64,000 nt of DNA from Rheinheimera sp. (lineage in GTDB: Bacteria > Pseudomonadota > Gammaproteobacteria > Enterobacterales > Alteromonadaceae). A model generated the notes under the pieces. It worked only from the letters and a program-made list of their open reading frames with translations, made no database searches and was not told where the DNA came from. Both the position numbers and the translations under genes were made by a program. Position 1 is the stretch's first letter. Every line of letters starts with the position of its first letter. This document shows, one piece after another, positions 1 through 8,005 of the stretch. Location: contig NZ_JAUYGV010000001.1 of NCBI RefSeq assembly GCF_030690345.1, positions 124,001 to 188,000 of the forward strand, given 5' to 3'.

Positions 1-2641
1 CTTTGATTCCGACAAGCGCGTGTTCTCTTTTAATGCTAAAGCTAACTATGGTGATTATCGTGAAGAAGTGACGCCATCGCTTTCTGCTTTGTTCTCAGAC
101 AGCTGGGAAACCAAAGCCGGCAAGTTTGGCTTTCTTATAGCGGCTTCGCAATCTGAGTTTAAAACCCGTGGTGACGGCATTGGTCTTGGAAACTTTCATT
201 CACGAGGCGATGCGTTTATCCCGGTTACTGACCCATGGGGCGGTATCATTGATATGGACCCAAGCTCTCCGCTGGATGGCCCGGCATTGCCCGGACAACC
301 GGCAGGTAGCGTCTGGCATGTGCCCGCGGCGATCCATATGAGCACTGCCGACAACGATCGTAAACGTACCGGTATTACCTCATCGTTACAATGGGCCAAT
401 AGCGACAACACTATTGTGGCTACTTTAGAACATATTAACTCTAAAGCATCGCTGGAGTGGGAAGAACGCCAGTTGGGACAAGCGGCGCAGGGCTTTAAAA
501 GCTGGATGGGTATTTCACAAAACTGGCGGGATGACGCCGTAAATGGTCATCCGTTGACCGTCGAAAATGGCTTTGTTACGTCGGGTATAGCGTTGGGTAT
601 TGAGCCAGAGGTACCATTCTTTTATCGCACTCGCTGGAATTACAACGAGAACACCGTTGAAGATACGTCGTTTAATCTGAAGTACAAACCAACAGATCGG
701 TTAAGTATGGAGTTCGATTACCAGTATATTGATTCAGAAAAGATTGTGCACAATTACAGTATGTCTGGCCAAACCCGCGGTTCCAGCGTATATGCGGTGT
801 TTCCTTACTTTCTTGATATGCGTGGTAGCCGTCCAACGGTTGAGGTGTTAAGTGATAATATCCAGACGCCGGGGTTGTCGCCGCATCAGGAATGGGATGG
901 TCCGGTGCCTAATCTGTTTCTCGGTACCGGTATGGAGCAGGAAGAGCACAATACTGCCAAAGCAGATACCTTTCAGTTTGACCTGCGCTATGAGTTGGAT
1001 GGTGCCTTTACTTCAATTTCAGCGGGTGCATATTACTCTGATAAAGAATTAACAGTGCGTGATACGGCATATGAAGGGTTTCTTGCTATTGGAACACCTT
1101 GGGTTCAAGCTGATCGCAATGCTGCCGCAGCGTCGCTAAATCCTGAACTGTTTGAAGTCGTCGACTTTTCTAAATACTACAATGGCAAGGTATTGCTTGG
1201 CGATGTTAACAGCTTTTTGTTCCCTAAAATGTCACTTGTGAAGGATTTTCAAAACTCGTTATACAGAGGGTGTCAGGAGGGCTGGAACAATGCCACTGTC
1301 AGTGCTGCCAACAATGGTGTTTGTAGCGGGTTGCACGTGCCTTATGTAGACAGGCCAAACCGGGTAGAAGGGCCTTTTGCGGCGCATAATATCAGTTCTT
1401 CAAATGAGCAGCGTACCGAGTTTTACGTACGAGGCGATTTTGAAATTGATTCTCTGGATATTCCGATTAAAGGTAATATTGGTTTGCGTTATGTAAACTA
1501 TCAACTGAAATCGACTGGTGCTCTGGTGCAGCCTACTCTGGCGAAACGAGGTGATCCCGGGACCTCTCTTAATACCGTTATGCAGCAACCGGAATACAAA
1601 CGATACTACGATTTAGCTGGCGGTGAATCTATTCTGAGCACGGTTGATGGTACAGACTATGATACTTTGTTGCCCAGTCTGAACCTGAATTTCAGTGTCA
1701 GCGAAGATGTTGTTGTCCGCTTTGCCTTCTCACAAGGTTTGTTTTATCCAAGTCTGGTTGACTCACGCAATATCAGTCTGCTGGAACTGGATTACAACCG
1801 GGTGTTAGAAAACCCTGCAGAAGAGTACTCTGAAGTAAGCAACCCGGTTGTAGGTTTGCAAAACATCAACGTAACAGCATTAGCGGGTAACCCTTATCTT
1901 GAACCCGAAGAGTCTACTAACTTAGATCTTACGGCAGAATGGTATTTTGCGCCGGCGGGCTTCGTTACTGCCGGATTGTTTCATAAAAAATTGGATAACA
2001 TTATTCGCAACAGACCGTTTGAACTGGATGTCAGCTTTGACAGTGAAGTTTATGATGTCACGGCTTATGGTCCGGCCAATACCGGTTCCGGAACCTTACG
2101 TGGAGTCGAGCTGGCCTATTCTCAATTCTACGATATGTTGCCAGGCGCATGGGCGGGTTTAGGTTTGCAGGTCAATTTTACCTACATTGATCAAAACGGT
2201 CTGGAAGATCCAAACGAAATTGCTGCCGGGACCCTTGGATTTAAAGAGGATGGAACACGCATAACCGATAACCGGAATACGTTTCGGGTCTTTACCGGCC
2301 TGCCATTACAAGGTTATTCCGATAAGAATTTTAATATAGTCGGCATGTATGAATACGAGGATTTTGCCTTTCGCATGGCCTACACCTGGCGCTCTGAATA
2401 CCTGCTAACGTTACGTGAATCTGAAGAGTATGTGCCGGCCTATGCCAAGGCCTCAGGCATGCTGGATGCCAGTTTTTACTACAGCATTAACGATAACTGG
2501 AAAGTTGGTATTGAAGGCAGCAACTTGCTGAATACTGAAACCAAAACCCAGTATCAAATGAACCAGGCCGGCGTGAGGACGGATGCACTGAGTTTCACCA
2601 CCGATCGTCGTTATGCGCTGAGTGTTCGGGCAACCTTCTAG
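1..2641 (+). CDS. TonB-dependent receptor, C-terminal part (5' end outside window)
   Basis: Outer-membrane beta-barrel that would take up a large substrate using TonB energy. The frame is open from base 2, before any start codon, so the start lies upstream and about 880 residues are visible. Most of the plug domain is missing. The remainder looks like alternating barrel strands and loops, and the protein ends in Thr-Phe; a C-terminal phenylalanine is the usual BAM recognition signal. The style, with NYGDYREEVTPS near the visible start, resembles the Xanthomonas/Caulobacter-type receptors often used for glycans. The substrate cannot be told from this piece. A strong terminator follows at 2666-2696. 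Confidence 0.9.
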   Translation, partial: FDSDKRVFSFNAKANYGDYREEVTPSLSALFSDSWETKAGKFGFLIAASQSEFKTRGDGIGLGNFHSRGDAFIPVTDPWGGIIDMDPSSPLDGPALPGQPAGSVWHVPAAIHMSTADNDRKRTGITSSLQWANSDNTIVATLEHINSKASLEWEERQLGQAAQGFKSWMGISQNWRDDAVNGHPLTVENGFVTSGIALGIEPEVPFFYRTRWNYNENTVEDTSFNLKYKPTDRLSMEFDYQYIDSEKIVHNYSMSGQTRGSSVYAVFPYFLDMRGSRPTVEVLSDNIQTPGLSPHQEWDGPVPNLFLGTGMEQEEHNTAKADTFQFDLRYELDGAFTSISAGAYYSDKELTVRDTAYEGFLAIGTPWVQADRNAAAASLNPELFEVVDFSKYYNGKVLLGDVNSFLFPKMSLVKDFQNSLYRGCQEGWNNATVSAANNGVCSGLHVPYVDRPNRVEGPFAAHNISSSNEQRTEFYVRGDFEIDSLDIPIKGNIGLRYVNYQLKSTGALVQPTLAKRGDPGTSLNTVMQQPEYKRYYDLAGGESILSTVDGTDYDTLLPSLNLNFSVSEDVVVRFAFSQGLFYPSLVDSRNISLLELDYNRVLENPAEEYSEVSNPVVGLQNINVTALAGNPYLEPEESTNLDLTAEWYFAPAGFVTAGLFHKKLDNIIRNRPFELDVSFDSEVYDVTAYGPANTGSGTLRGVELAYSQFYDMLPGAWAGLGLQVNFTYIDQNGLEDPNEIAAGTLGFKEDGTRITDNRNTFRVFTGLPLQGYSDKNFNIVGMYEYEDFAFRMAYTWRSEYLLTLRESEEYVPAYAKASGMLDASFYYSINDNWKVGIEGSNLLNTETKTQYQMNQAGVRTDALSFTTDRRYALSVRATF

Positions 2642-2665
2642 TCGCTTGAGCATGTTTATGTAGCA

Positions 2666-2696
2666 AAAACCGCGCAGCAGTAGAGCGCGGTTTTTT
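2666..2696 (+). terminator. Rho-independent terminator after the TonB receptor
   Basis: Perfect stem AAAACCGCGC (2666-2675) with GCGCGGTTTT (2685-2694) and a 9-nt loop, followed by a T run. The A run on the left arm means it could also serve the minus-strand gene that ends at 2704. Confidence 0.85.
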
Positions 2697-2703
2697 GTGT
2701 TGA

Positions 2704-3507
2704 TTACTCTGATTTATGTTGTGCCTTATGGCGCAAGCCCCGGCCAAGCAGGTAAAAATACTCCAGCCAAATTTTGCCAAGCGCATCGCATAAGCTATCC
2801 GCAGGGTAAATACCCAAAGCCGCGGCGGCGCTTTTTTGGCTGCCGGATACCAAAAAGTTGTTTTTCAGCGCCTGGCGTTGCAGCACTTTTTCAAAAGCTC
2901 TGGCCGCCATTTCTTCCGGCATCGCCAGATACAACCGGTTATAGCTGGCATCCAGTTGCCGGCAATGGGCAAAAAACGCGCTTTCATGTTCACCGTCTGC
3001 CGACAAGAACAGCATTTGGTAAGCTGAGCTTAGTAACTCATTGAGATAATGTGAAATAATGGGCCGGCTTTGCAGCCAGGCCGCGCTGGAAAACTGGTTA
3101 CGCGTAATGCTTTTGCCGAACATTTTGGCGGCAATATAGTGGTCAAAAGCATGAAACCACTCGTGTGCCAGGCTGCCGCCACCGGCATTTTTGGCTAAGG
3201 CTAAAATACGACCCTGTGGCTGGTAATGGGCGCAAACACCCGGTTGGCCACCAATACCAAAGGTTAAACCCAGGCTGCCGTTAAGAGATATCACCTCTGC
3301 CGGCACCTGCAGTATTTGCTGTAAGTCAGCAAAGGCGTCAAAGAATAAGTTTGCCGCCAGTTGCAGCTCTTCAGCGGTTACCCAGCGCCCGACATGAACG
3401 CTGTTAAAACCAAACACTTTAACCAGATCGCTAAAGCTGACGTCGGCACCGCTGCGATGCGCCGGGCCGTTACGGTAATACTGTCGCTGAATACGGGGTA
3501 CGGCCAT
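2704..3507 (-). CDS. CLCA_X-type protein with a zincin HExxH motif
   Basis: Protein of 267 residues with no signal peptide or membrane segment. Near residue 115 it carries HEWFHAFDHY, an HExxH zinc-metalloprotease signature preceded by a Gly-Gly-Gly-Ser-Leu-Ala turn. The family looks like the uncharacterised proteins annotated CLCA_X in Alteromonadales, but that name comes from memory of the family style. No substrate is known. The start ATG lies only 2 bases after the stop of the upstream ygjV-like gene, so the two are almost certainly cotranscribed. A metallopeptidase role is inferred from the motif alone; a third zinc ligand cannot be assigned with certainty. Confidence 0.65.
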   Translation of the reverse strand: MAVPRIQRQYYRNGPAHRSGADVSFSDLVKVFGFNSVHVGRWVTAEELQLAANLFFDAFADLQQILQVPAEVISLNGSLGLTFGIGGQPGVCAHYQPQGRILALAKNAGGGSLAHEWFHAFDHYIAAKMFGKSITRNQFSSAAWLQSRPIISHYLNELLSSAYQMLFLSADGEHESAFFAHCRQLDASYNRLYLAMPEEMAARAFEKVLQRQALKNNFLVSGSQKSAAAALGIYPADSLCDALGKIWLEYFYLLGRGLRHKAQHKSE

Positions 3508-3509
3508 TG

Positions 3510-4019
3510 CTAAGCACCTGTTGGTTTACGGCTGCGTAAATAGCCTACCAGGTTACTGCTTAAGAACGCCAGTTCCATCAGCACCGCGACCGGTGAGCCG
3601 ACCAACAGGTTATGGATAATCCAGGCCGTGGCGCCCACAGCCATCAGCAAGCGCACTACAATCACGTTTTTCTGAAAACTGCCGACAGTGCCAACTATTG
3701 CCGCCAGATAGGGCAACAGGTTTAGCGGATTATTGTAGCTAAGCACTATAAGCAATGTAGACAGGGCCAAAAAGCAGTACATCCAGCGCTGGCGCGGGCT
3801 AAGCGCTGCCACCAGGAAACGCACTGCGGTTAAACCGACAAACAGCGCGGCTTCATACTGGCCCAAAACAGCAAAATGGCTGGCGTTAAGCAACGCCGAG
3901 ACAAACCAAAACTTCAGCATGCCGGCACGCTCACGCTGCTGAAAAGCAATAATGCCGCCGGCGAAGGCTAAAGCTGCCAGTAGCTGTGACAGGGCAAAGC
4001 TAACACTAATGTCGGGCAA
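3510..4019 (-). CDS. YgjV-like inner-membrane protein
   Basis: Small hydrophobic protein of 169 residues with about six predicted membrane segments spread over its length. It matches the YgjV (Imp-YgjV) family in size and in the alternation of helices with short basic loops, such as SPRQRW near residue 75. The function of the family is not established. It is the first gene of a two-gene minus-strand unit with the zincin-motif protein at 2704-3507 (2-base gap). A long inverted repeat at 4068-4096 separates it from selO upstream. Confidence 0.65.
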   Translation of the reverse strand: MPDISVSFALSQLLAALAFAGGIIAFQQRERAGMLKFWFVSALLNASHFAVLGQYEAALFVGLTAVRFLVAALSPRQRWMYCFLALSTLLIVLSYNNPLNLLPYLAAIVGTVGSFQKNVIVVRLLMAVGATAWIIHNLLVGSPVAVLMELAFLSSNLVGYLRSRKPTGA

Positions 4020-4067
4020 AATGATGGCTCAAAACAGATTCAACAGACTGCTATGATAACCAATTTA

Positions 4068-4096
4068 TATGCCATCTGCGCGCTACAGATGGCATA
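4068..4096. repeat. 11-bp perfect inverted repeat between selO and ygjV-like gene
   Basis: TATGCCATCTG (4068-4078) is repeated inverted as CAGATGGCATA (4086-4096) around a 7-nt loop. It lies 22 bases past the selO stop codon and 49 bases before the ygjV-like start. No strong T run follows on either strand, so it is either a weak terminator / mRNA-end hairpin for selO or a regulator site. I see no second copy in the window. Confidence 0.7.
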
Positions 4097-4117
4097 ACTT
4101 ATAAGCAGTGCATAGGC

Positions 4118-5587
4118 TTAAGTACCACAAAAGGTATTGGCAATACACTGCGCAGCTGTAGGCGGCAAAGCGAAGTCAGCATTGGCGTCTGTCAGTGTAA
4201 AAGGTGTGCTTAGCGCCTTGTGCAACCGGTTAAACAGGCTTAAATCGGCTTGCTCTGTGGCCAGGGCTATCGCGTCGGCAATTAAATGGTTGCGTGGTAT
4301 TACCGCAGGGTTAGTGCTGTCCATCTGCTGCTGTACTGTGCTTAGCGCTATACCCTGAGCGTCAAGGCGTTGCTGCCATAACGTGGCCCAGTTTTGCCAG
4401 CCTTGTTGATCGGCAAATAACTTAGTTGCCCCGGCATTACTGTCTGTTACTGACTGACTGAGCAAACGAAAGCTTTGGCTGAAATCAGCCTTATTGGCGC
4501 TCATCAGGTTAAGCAGATCGCGGATCAACACTTCATCGGTATTAGTTGAGTTAACAATACCGATTTTCGCTGCCATCAGGTGTAAAAATTCCGCTTCGTT
4601 TTGGCCGTTAAAGCCTTGCAGTACTTCAGTAGCCAGCTCTACCGCCTGCTCAGGCTGTTCAGTCAGGAGCGGCAGCAGGGTTTCAGCAAAGCGCGCCAGG
4701 TTCCAGCTGGCAATACGGGGTTGATTACCCCAGGCATAACGACCCTGGCTGTCAATAAAGCTGTAGACCTGCGCCGGGTTAAAGCTGTCCATAAACGCAC
4801 AGGGGCCGTAATCGATGGTTTCGCCGGCAATGCTCATATTGTCGGTGTTCATTACGCCATGAATAAAGCCCAGGCTCATCCATTTGGCAACCAGTTTAGC
4901 CTGTGCTGCAACCACAGCTGCAAGCAGCGCCAGGTAAGGATTTGCCTCGTTGGCACAGGCCGGATAGTGTCTGGCAATAACGTAGTCGGCAAAGGTTTTC
5001 AGCTGGGCTGCATCGCCATGGGCGGCAATATACTGAAAACTACCAATGCGAATATGGCTGGCTGCCACCCGGGTAAGTACCGCACCGGGTTCTGCGGTTT
5101 CGCGTTGTACCCAATCACCTGTCAGCACAGCTGCCAAAGCGCGGGTAGTGGGCACGCCCAGCGCATGCATGGCTTCACTGACTAAATACTCACGCAGTAC
5201 CGGCCCCAGTGGCGCGCGGCCATCGCCACGGCGCGAAAACGGCGTTTGCCCGGCGCCTTTAAGTTGAATATCAAAGCGCTGGTTATCAGCACTTAACACT
5301 TCTGCCAACAACAAAGCCCGGCCATCGCCCAACTGCGGTACAAAATGGCCAAACTGATGGCCGGCATAAGCATGCGCCCGCGGTGCTGCCCAGTCTGGCA
5401 AAGCATTACCGCTAAATACTGCCAGGCCGTCATCTGAGTGGCAATACTGCTGTGGTAAGCAAAGCTCAGCTGCCAGTTCACTATTAAACGCCAGCCACTG
5501 CGGCGCCGCTACCGGCGTTGGGTTGCAAGGCACAGAAAAGGGCGCACCTAAATCGGCCAGGCTGTGTTGTACGGTAAAATTGCTCAT
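4118..5587 (-). CDS. selO: SelO/YdiU family protein adenylyltransferase (AMPylase)
   Basis: Pseudokinase-fold enzyme that transfers AMP from ATP to Ser/Thr/Tyr of target proteins, linked to redox homeostasis in the characterised members. It is 489 residues long, close to the bacterial norm of about 480. Visible family motifs are AGHQFGHFVPQLGDGRA near residue 75, the LKGAGQTPFSRRGDGRA loop near 108, HGVMNTDNMS near 240 and the metal-binding IDYGPCAFMD stretch just after it. The C-terminus ends Cys-Gly-Thr. This has a cysteine where eukaryotic SelO carries selenocysteine, as is usual in bacteria. It is a single gene; the upstream region is shared with the accessory island that starts at about 5640. 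Confidence 0.93.
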   Translation of the reverse strand: MSNFTVQHSLADLGAPFSVPCNPTPVAAPQWLAFNSELAAELCLPQQYCHSDDGLAVFSGNALPDWAAPRAHAYAGHQFGHFVPQLGDGRALLLAEVLSADNQRFDIQLKGAGQTPFSRRGDGRAPLGPVLREYLVSEAMHALGVPTTRALAAVLTGDWVQRETAEPGAVLTRVAASHIRIGSFQYIAAHGDAAQLKTFADYVIARHYPACANEANPYLALLAAVVAAQAKLVAKWMSLGFIHGVMNTDNMSIAGETIDYGPCAFMDSFNPAQVYSFIDSQGRYAWGNQPRIASWNLARFAETLLPLLTEQPEQAVELATEVLQGFNGQNEAEFLHLMAAKIGIVNSTNTDEVLIRDLLNLMSANKADFSQSFRLLSQSVTDSNAGATKLFADQQGWQNWATLWQQRLDAQGIALSTVQQQMDSTNPAVIPRNHLIADAIALATEQADLSLFNRLHKALSTPFTLTDANADFALPPTAAQCIANTFCGT

Positions 5588-5681
5588 ATCAGCTGTTCGT
5601 ATTGATGGGTTATAGCGCTAGTGTACAGAGGGGCTATTACAGATACAAAAAAAGCCTGTCCGAGTATTAAGTTTGCTCTGG

Positions 5682-5721
5682 ATAAGTTGCCATAAGTTGT
5701 CACTAGTGGTACAAACTTATG
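5682..5721. promoter_or_regulatory. Operator-like repeat cluster and possible promoter before the hsd scar
   Basis: ATAAGTTG occurs twice in direct orientation with 10-bp phasing (5682-5689 and 5692-5699), and its inverse AACTTAT follows at 5714-5720. A possible promoter, TTGCCA (5687-5692), 17 bp, TACAAA (5710-5715), overlaps it. The arrangement looks like a repressor site over the old type I restriction promoter. The regulator is unknown. Confidence 0.4.
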
Positions 5722-5762
5722 TTCTTATTTGACGATAAATCATCAGCTTGCGACGAGGGATT

Positions 5763-6094
5763 ATGACGCAGCCAGCTTTGAGCGCTAACCATTCTAACTT
5801 TGCCTTTTTAAGTGAATACGACCCGCTGTTTTTGCAGCTGGCGCAAAGTGCTGAGTGTGCCTTTGCCTACCTCATTGGACAAGCCGCCCAAGCCACGCTT
5901 AACCGGATGAATAACCGGACTCAATCCATCCTTGCTAAAGCCTTTTCGCGGCGAACCGACAGCCGACTGGTGCAGCTAACCCCGAGCTGATTAGTGGCGA
6001 GAATAGCGCCGAGGCGTTGCTGGGGTAGATAAAGGCTGAGCGGGCGATAATGGAAAGAAAATCAAAAAATAAATGTACGGTTAAAAGACGCTAG
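5763..6094 (+). pseudogene. Type I restriction-modification deletion scar: hsdR start fused to hsdS end
   Basis: The start at 5763 has GAGG just upstream. Residues 8-29 (HSNFAFLSEYDPLFLQLAQSAE) read as the N-terminus of a type I R subunit. From about LIGQAAQATLNRMNN onward the frame reads as the C-terminus of a specificity subunit (TQSILAKAF). The open frame ends at 5990. The rest of the HsdS tail continues in another frame as ANPELISGENSAEALL from 5978, meets an in-frame TAG, then reads IKAERAIMERKSKNK to a stop at 6092-6094. So hsdR beyond its first 30 codons, all of hsdM and most of hsdS are gone, and the remainder has at least one frameshift and one nonsense change. Family assignments are from memory of conserved HsdR and HsdS ends. 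Confidence 0.75.
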
Positions 6095-6106
6095 ATCGGA
6101 GATAAA

Positions 6107-6982
6107 ATGGACTTTAAAACATTGTTGCATAAACCGGAACTCAAACCTGCGTTGGTCATTGGGAATGGAATAAACCGGTACAACTCAGTTGATAATGAAA
6201 GTGGGTGGGATAAATTATTAATCCGTTTGTGGCGAAAAAGGGTTGGTGCTGAAACGATAGGTATACCTGTCGGTATTTCGCTTACTGAATTTTATGACGC
6301 ACTGGATTTAAAAGGCGTTAAACAGAGTAAAAGTTTACAGGCAGAATTTTGTGAATTAATGTCAAACTGGCCGGTAAAAGAACAACATAAAAAAATTGTA
6401 AGTTGGGCTGAAACGAATAACACACCCATTTTGACAACAAACTTTGAAAATACACTTTCTGACGTACTAAATCTGAAAATAGGGCACTTAGACTCAGACA
6501 AATTTACTGACTTTTATCCTTGGGGTAGTTTTTATTCGAATAAGAATATCACTTATGTTACAGATGACTTTGCTATTTGGCACATAAACGGAGTTCAAAA
6601 ATATAGTCGTAGCATTCGATTAGGATTGTCTCATTATATGGGTTCTGTAGAGCGTGCCCGGCCGATGCTCCATAAAGGTAGTAATCGTTTATTTAATAGC
6701 GCAGATTTTACGAACTGGCCTGGAAAAAATACCTGGCTGAATATTATTTTTCAGAATGATTTATTTATTTTTGGTTTGGATCTGGGGACTACCGAAGTCT
6801 TTTTAAGATGGCTACTAATTGAAAGAGCAAAGTTCTTCAAGATCTACTCTGAGAAGAAGCGACAAGCCTTCTATATTCATGTTGGTGAAATTCAACCTGG
6901 ACAACGATTATTTCTAGAGAGCGTAGGTATTCAAATCGTGACGGTAGTTAATTACGATGGAATCTATGCTGCTCCTTGGTAG
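6107..6982 (+). CDS. SIR2-like (NAD-binding) defence-type protein
   Basis: 291 residues; ATG with GGAG 5 bases upstream. Motifs in the order expected for a SIR2-like fold: a nucleotide-binding ALVIGNGINRYN at 15-26, ILTTNFENTL at 108-117 (the TxNxD position, here ending Glu), WHINGV at 158-163 with the presumed catalytic His159, and FGLDLGTTEVFLRWLL at 222-237. In phage defence such proteins act as NADases (Thoeris ThsA, DSR and others). Whether this one cleaves NAD is inference. Base composition is clearly AT-richer than the flanking backbone, which supports transfer. It follows the hsd scar by 12 bases and precedes mrr by 35 bases on the same strand. Confidence 0.6.
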   Translation: MDFKTLLHKPELKPALVIGNGINRYNSVDNESGWDKLLIRLWRKRVGAETIGIPVGISLTEFYDALDLKGVKQSKSLQAEFCELMSNWPVKEQHKKIVSWAETNNTPILTTNFENTLSDVLNLKIGHLDSDKFTDFYPWGSFYSNKNITYVTDDFAIWHINGVQKYSRSIRLGLSHYMGSVERARPMLHKGSNRLFNSADFTNWPGKNTWLNIIFQNDLFIFGLDLGTTEVFLRWLLIERAKFFKIYSEKKRQAFYIHVGEIQPGQRLFLESVGIQIVTVVNYDGIYAAPW

Positions 6983-7017
6983 GTCAGATTAGATGGTGAT
7001 TTTATAAGGATTTAGAA

Positions 7018-7935
7018 ATGGCTATTCCTACCTATGATCAATTTATTGAACCTGTGCTGCGGTTCTTAGCAACTCGCCCCGATGGTGCCTTGGCTCGCGA
7101 GGTTTATGAAGCTGCTGCTGAGGCAATGCAGTTAACCGAAGAGGAGCGTGCTGAGCTGTTACCAAGCCAAGCACAGCAGGTGTATAAAAACCGTATAGGT
7201 TGGGCGCATGACCGTTTGAAGCGGGCTGGCCTTTCTAGCTCTGCTCGGCGCGGAGTTTGGTGCTTAACGGATGAAGGTAAAATATTTGCTGCCAGCAAGG
7301 CGCGGCCGCTGTCACAAGGGCAAGTTGCTGATCTTGCTTTTGGTTATATGGACGTGCGATTAAAAGAAGCGACCTCAACCACTGAACCAATCATTACTCC
7401 AATTAAAAACGATAGTGCAGCGGAAACGTCAAGCCCCGAAGAGCGCTTAGGGTCGGCCGTAAAAGAAATGCGTGAAAGCGTTGCTGCTGATTTGCTGGAA
7501 ACGCTAGCAAAGGTTAACCCAACATATTTTGAAGCCATCGTTTTAGACTTACTGCATAAGATGGGCTACGGTGCTAACCGTAACGATTTACAGCGGGTTG
7601 GTGGCTCGGGCGATGGTGGTATTGATGGGGTGATCTCACTGGATAAATTAGGTCTGGAAAAGGTGTATGTGCAGGCGAAACGTTGGCAAAGCAGTGTTGG
7701 CCGGCCAGAAATTCAGGGCTTTTATGGTGCTTTAGCTGGGCAGCGTGCAACTAAGGGCGTGTTTATTACCACTTCAGGTTATACCGCCCAAGCTGTTGAG
7801 TTTGCTAAATCAGTTGAACGAATTGTGCTTGTTGATGGTATCAAACTCGCTGAGCTTATGATCGATCATGAAGTTGGGGTATCTACCCGTATTGTTAAAA
7901 TACCCAAGTTCGATAGCGACTATTTTGAAGATTAA
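7018..7935 (+). CDS. mrr: Mrr-type restriction endonuclease
   Basis: Type IV, modification-dependent restriction nuclease of 305 residues, the usual Mrr length. Residues 1-95 form the N-terminal winged-helix DNA-binding region (Mrr_N), with YKNRIGWAHDRLKRAGL at 56-72. The C-terminal PD-(D/E)xK nuclease core starts near 165 with YFEAIVLDLLHKMGYG. The catalytic set is visible as GIDGVI with Asp203 and VQAKRW with Gln219 and Lys221. This is the Q-x-K form of the motif typical of Mrr. AAGGA lies 7 bases before the ATG. It sits between the SIR2-like gene and the unknown gene at 8006, probably in one transcript. Confidence 0.88.
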   Translation: MAIPTYDQFIEPVLRFLATRPDGALAREVYEAAAEAMQLTEEERAELLPSQAQQVYKNRIGWAHDRLKRAGLSSSARRGVWCLTDEGKIFAASKARPLSQGQVADLAFGYMDVRLKEATSTTEPIITPIKNDSAAETSSPEERLGSAVKEMRESVAADLLETLAKVNPTYFEAIVLDLLHKMGYGANRNDLQRVGGSGDGGIDGVISLDKLGLEKVYVQAKRWQSSVGRPEIQGFYGALAGQRATKGVFITTSGYTAQAVEFAKSVERIVLVDGIKLAELMIDHEVGVSTRIVKIPKFDSDYFED

Positions 7936-8005
7936 GTGTTGTTGTGAATTAAGGCAGCTTAATCAGTCGAATTAATTAAAAATTAAAGTTAGCGAAGGAG
8001 TTGCT

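Noticed and set aside
2697..3044. Plus-strand frame of 115 codons opposite the zincin-motif gene
   Set aside because: Antisense shadow; the minus-strand protein has a convincing motif, start and operon partner.
4601..5185. Long open frame on the plus strand inside selO
   Set aside because: It is antisense to a clear SelO protein, has no family features, and is a by-product of the codon pattern.
5640..5700. Possible left attachment site matching the tRNA-fMet 3' end
   Set aside because: No stretch matching TGGTTGCGGGAGCC is present near the left island border, and there is no integrase gene.
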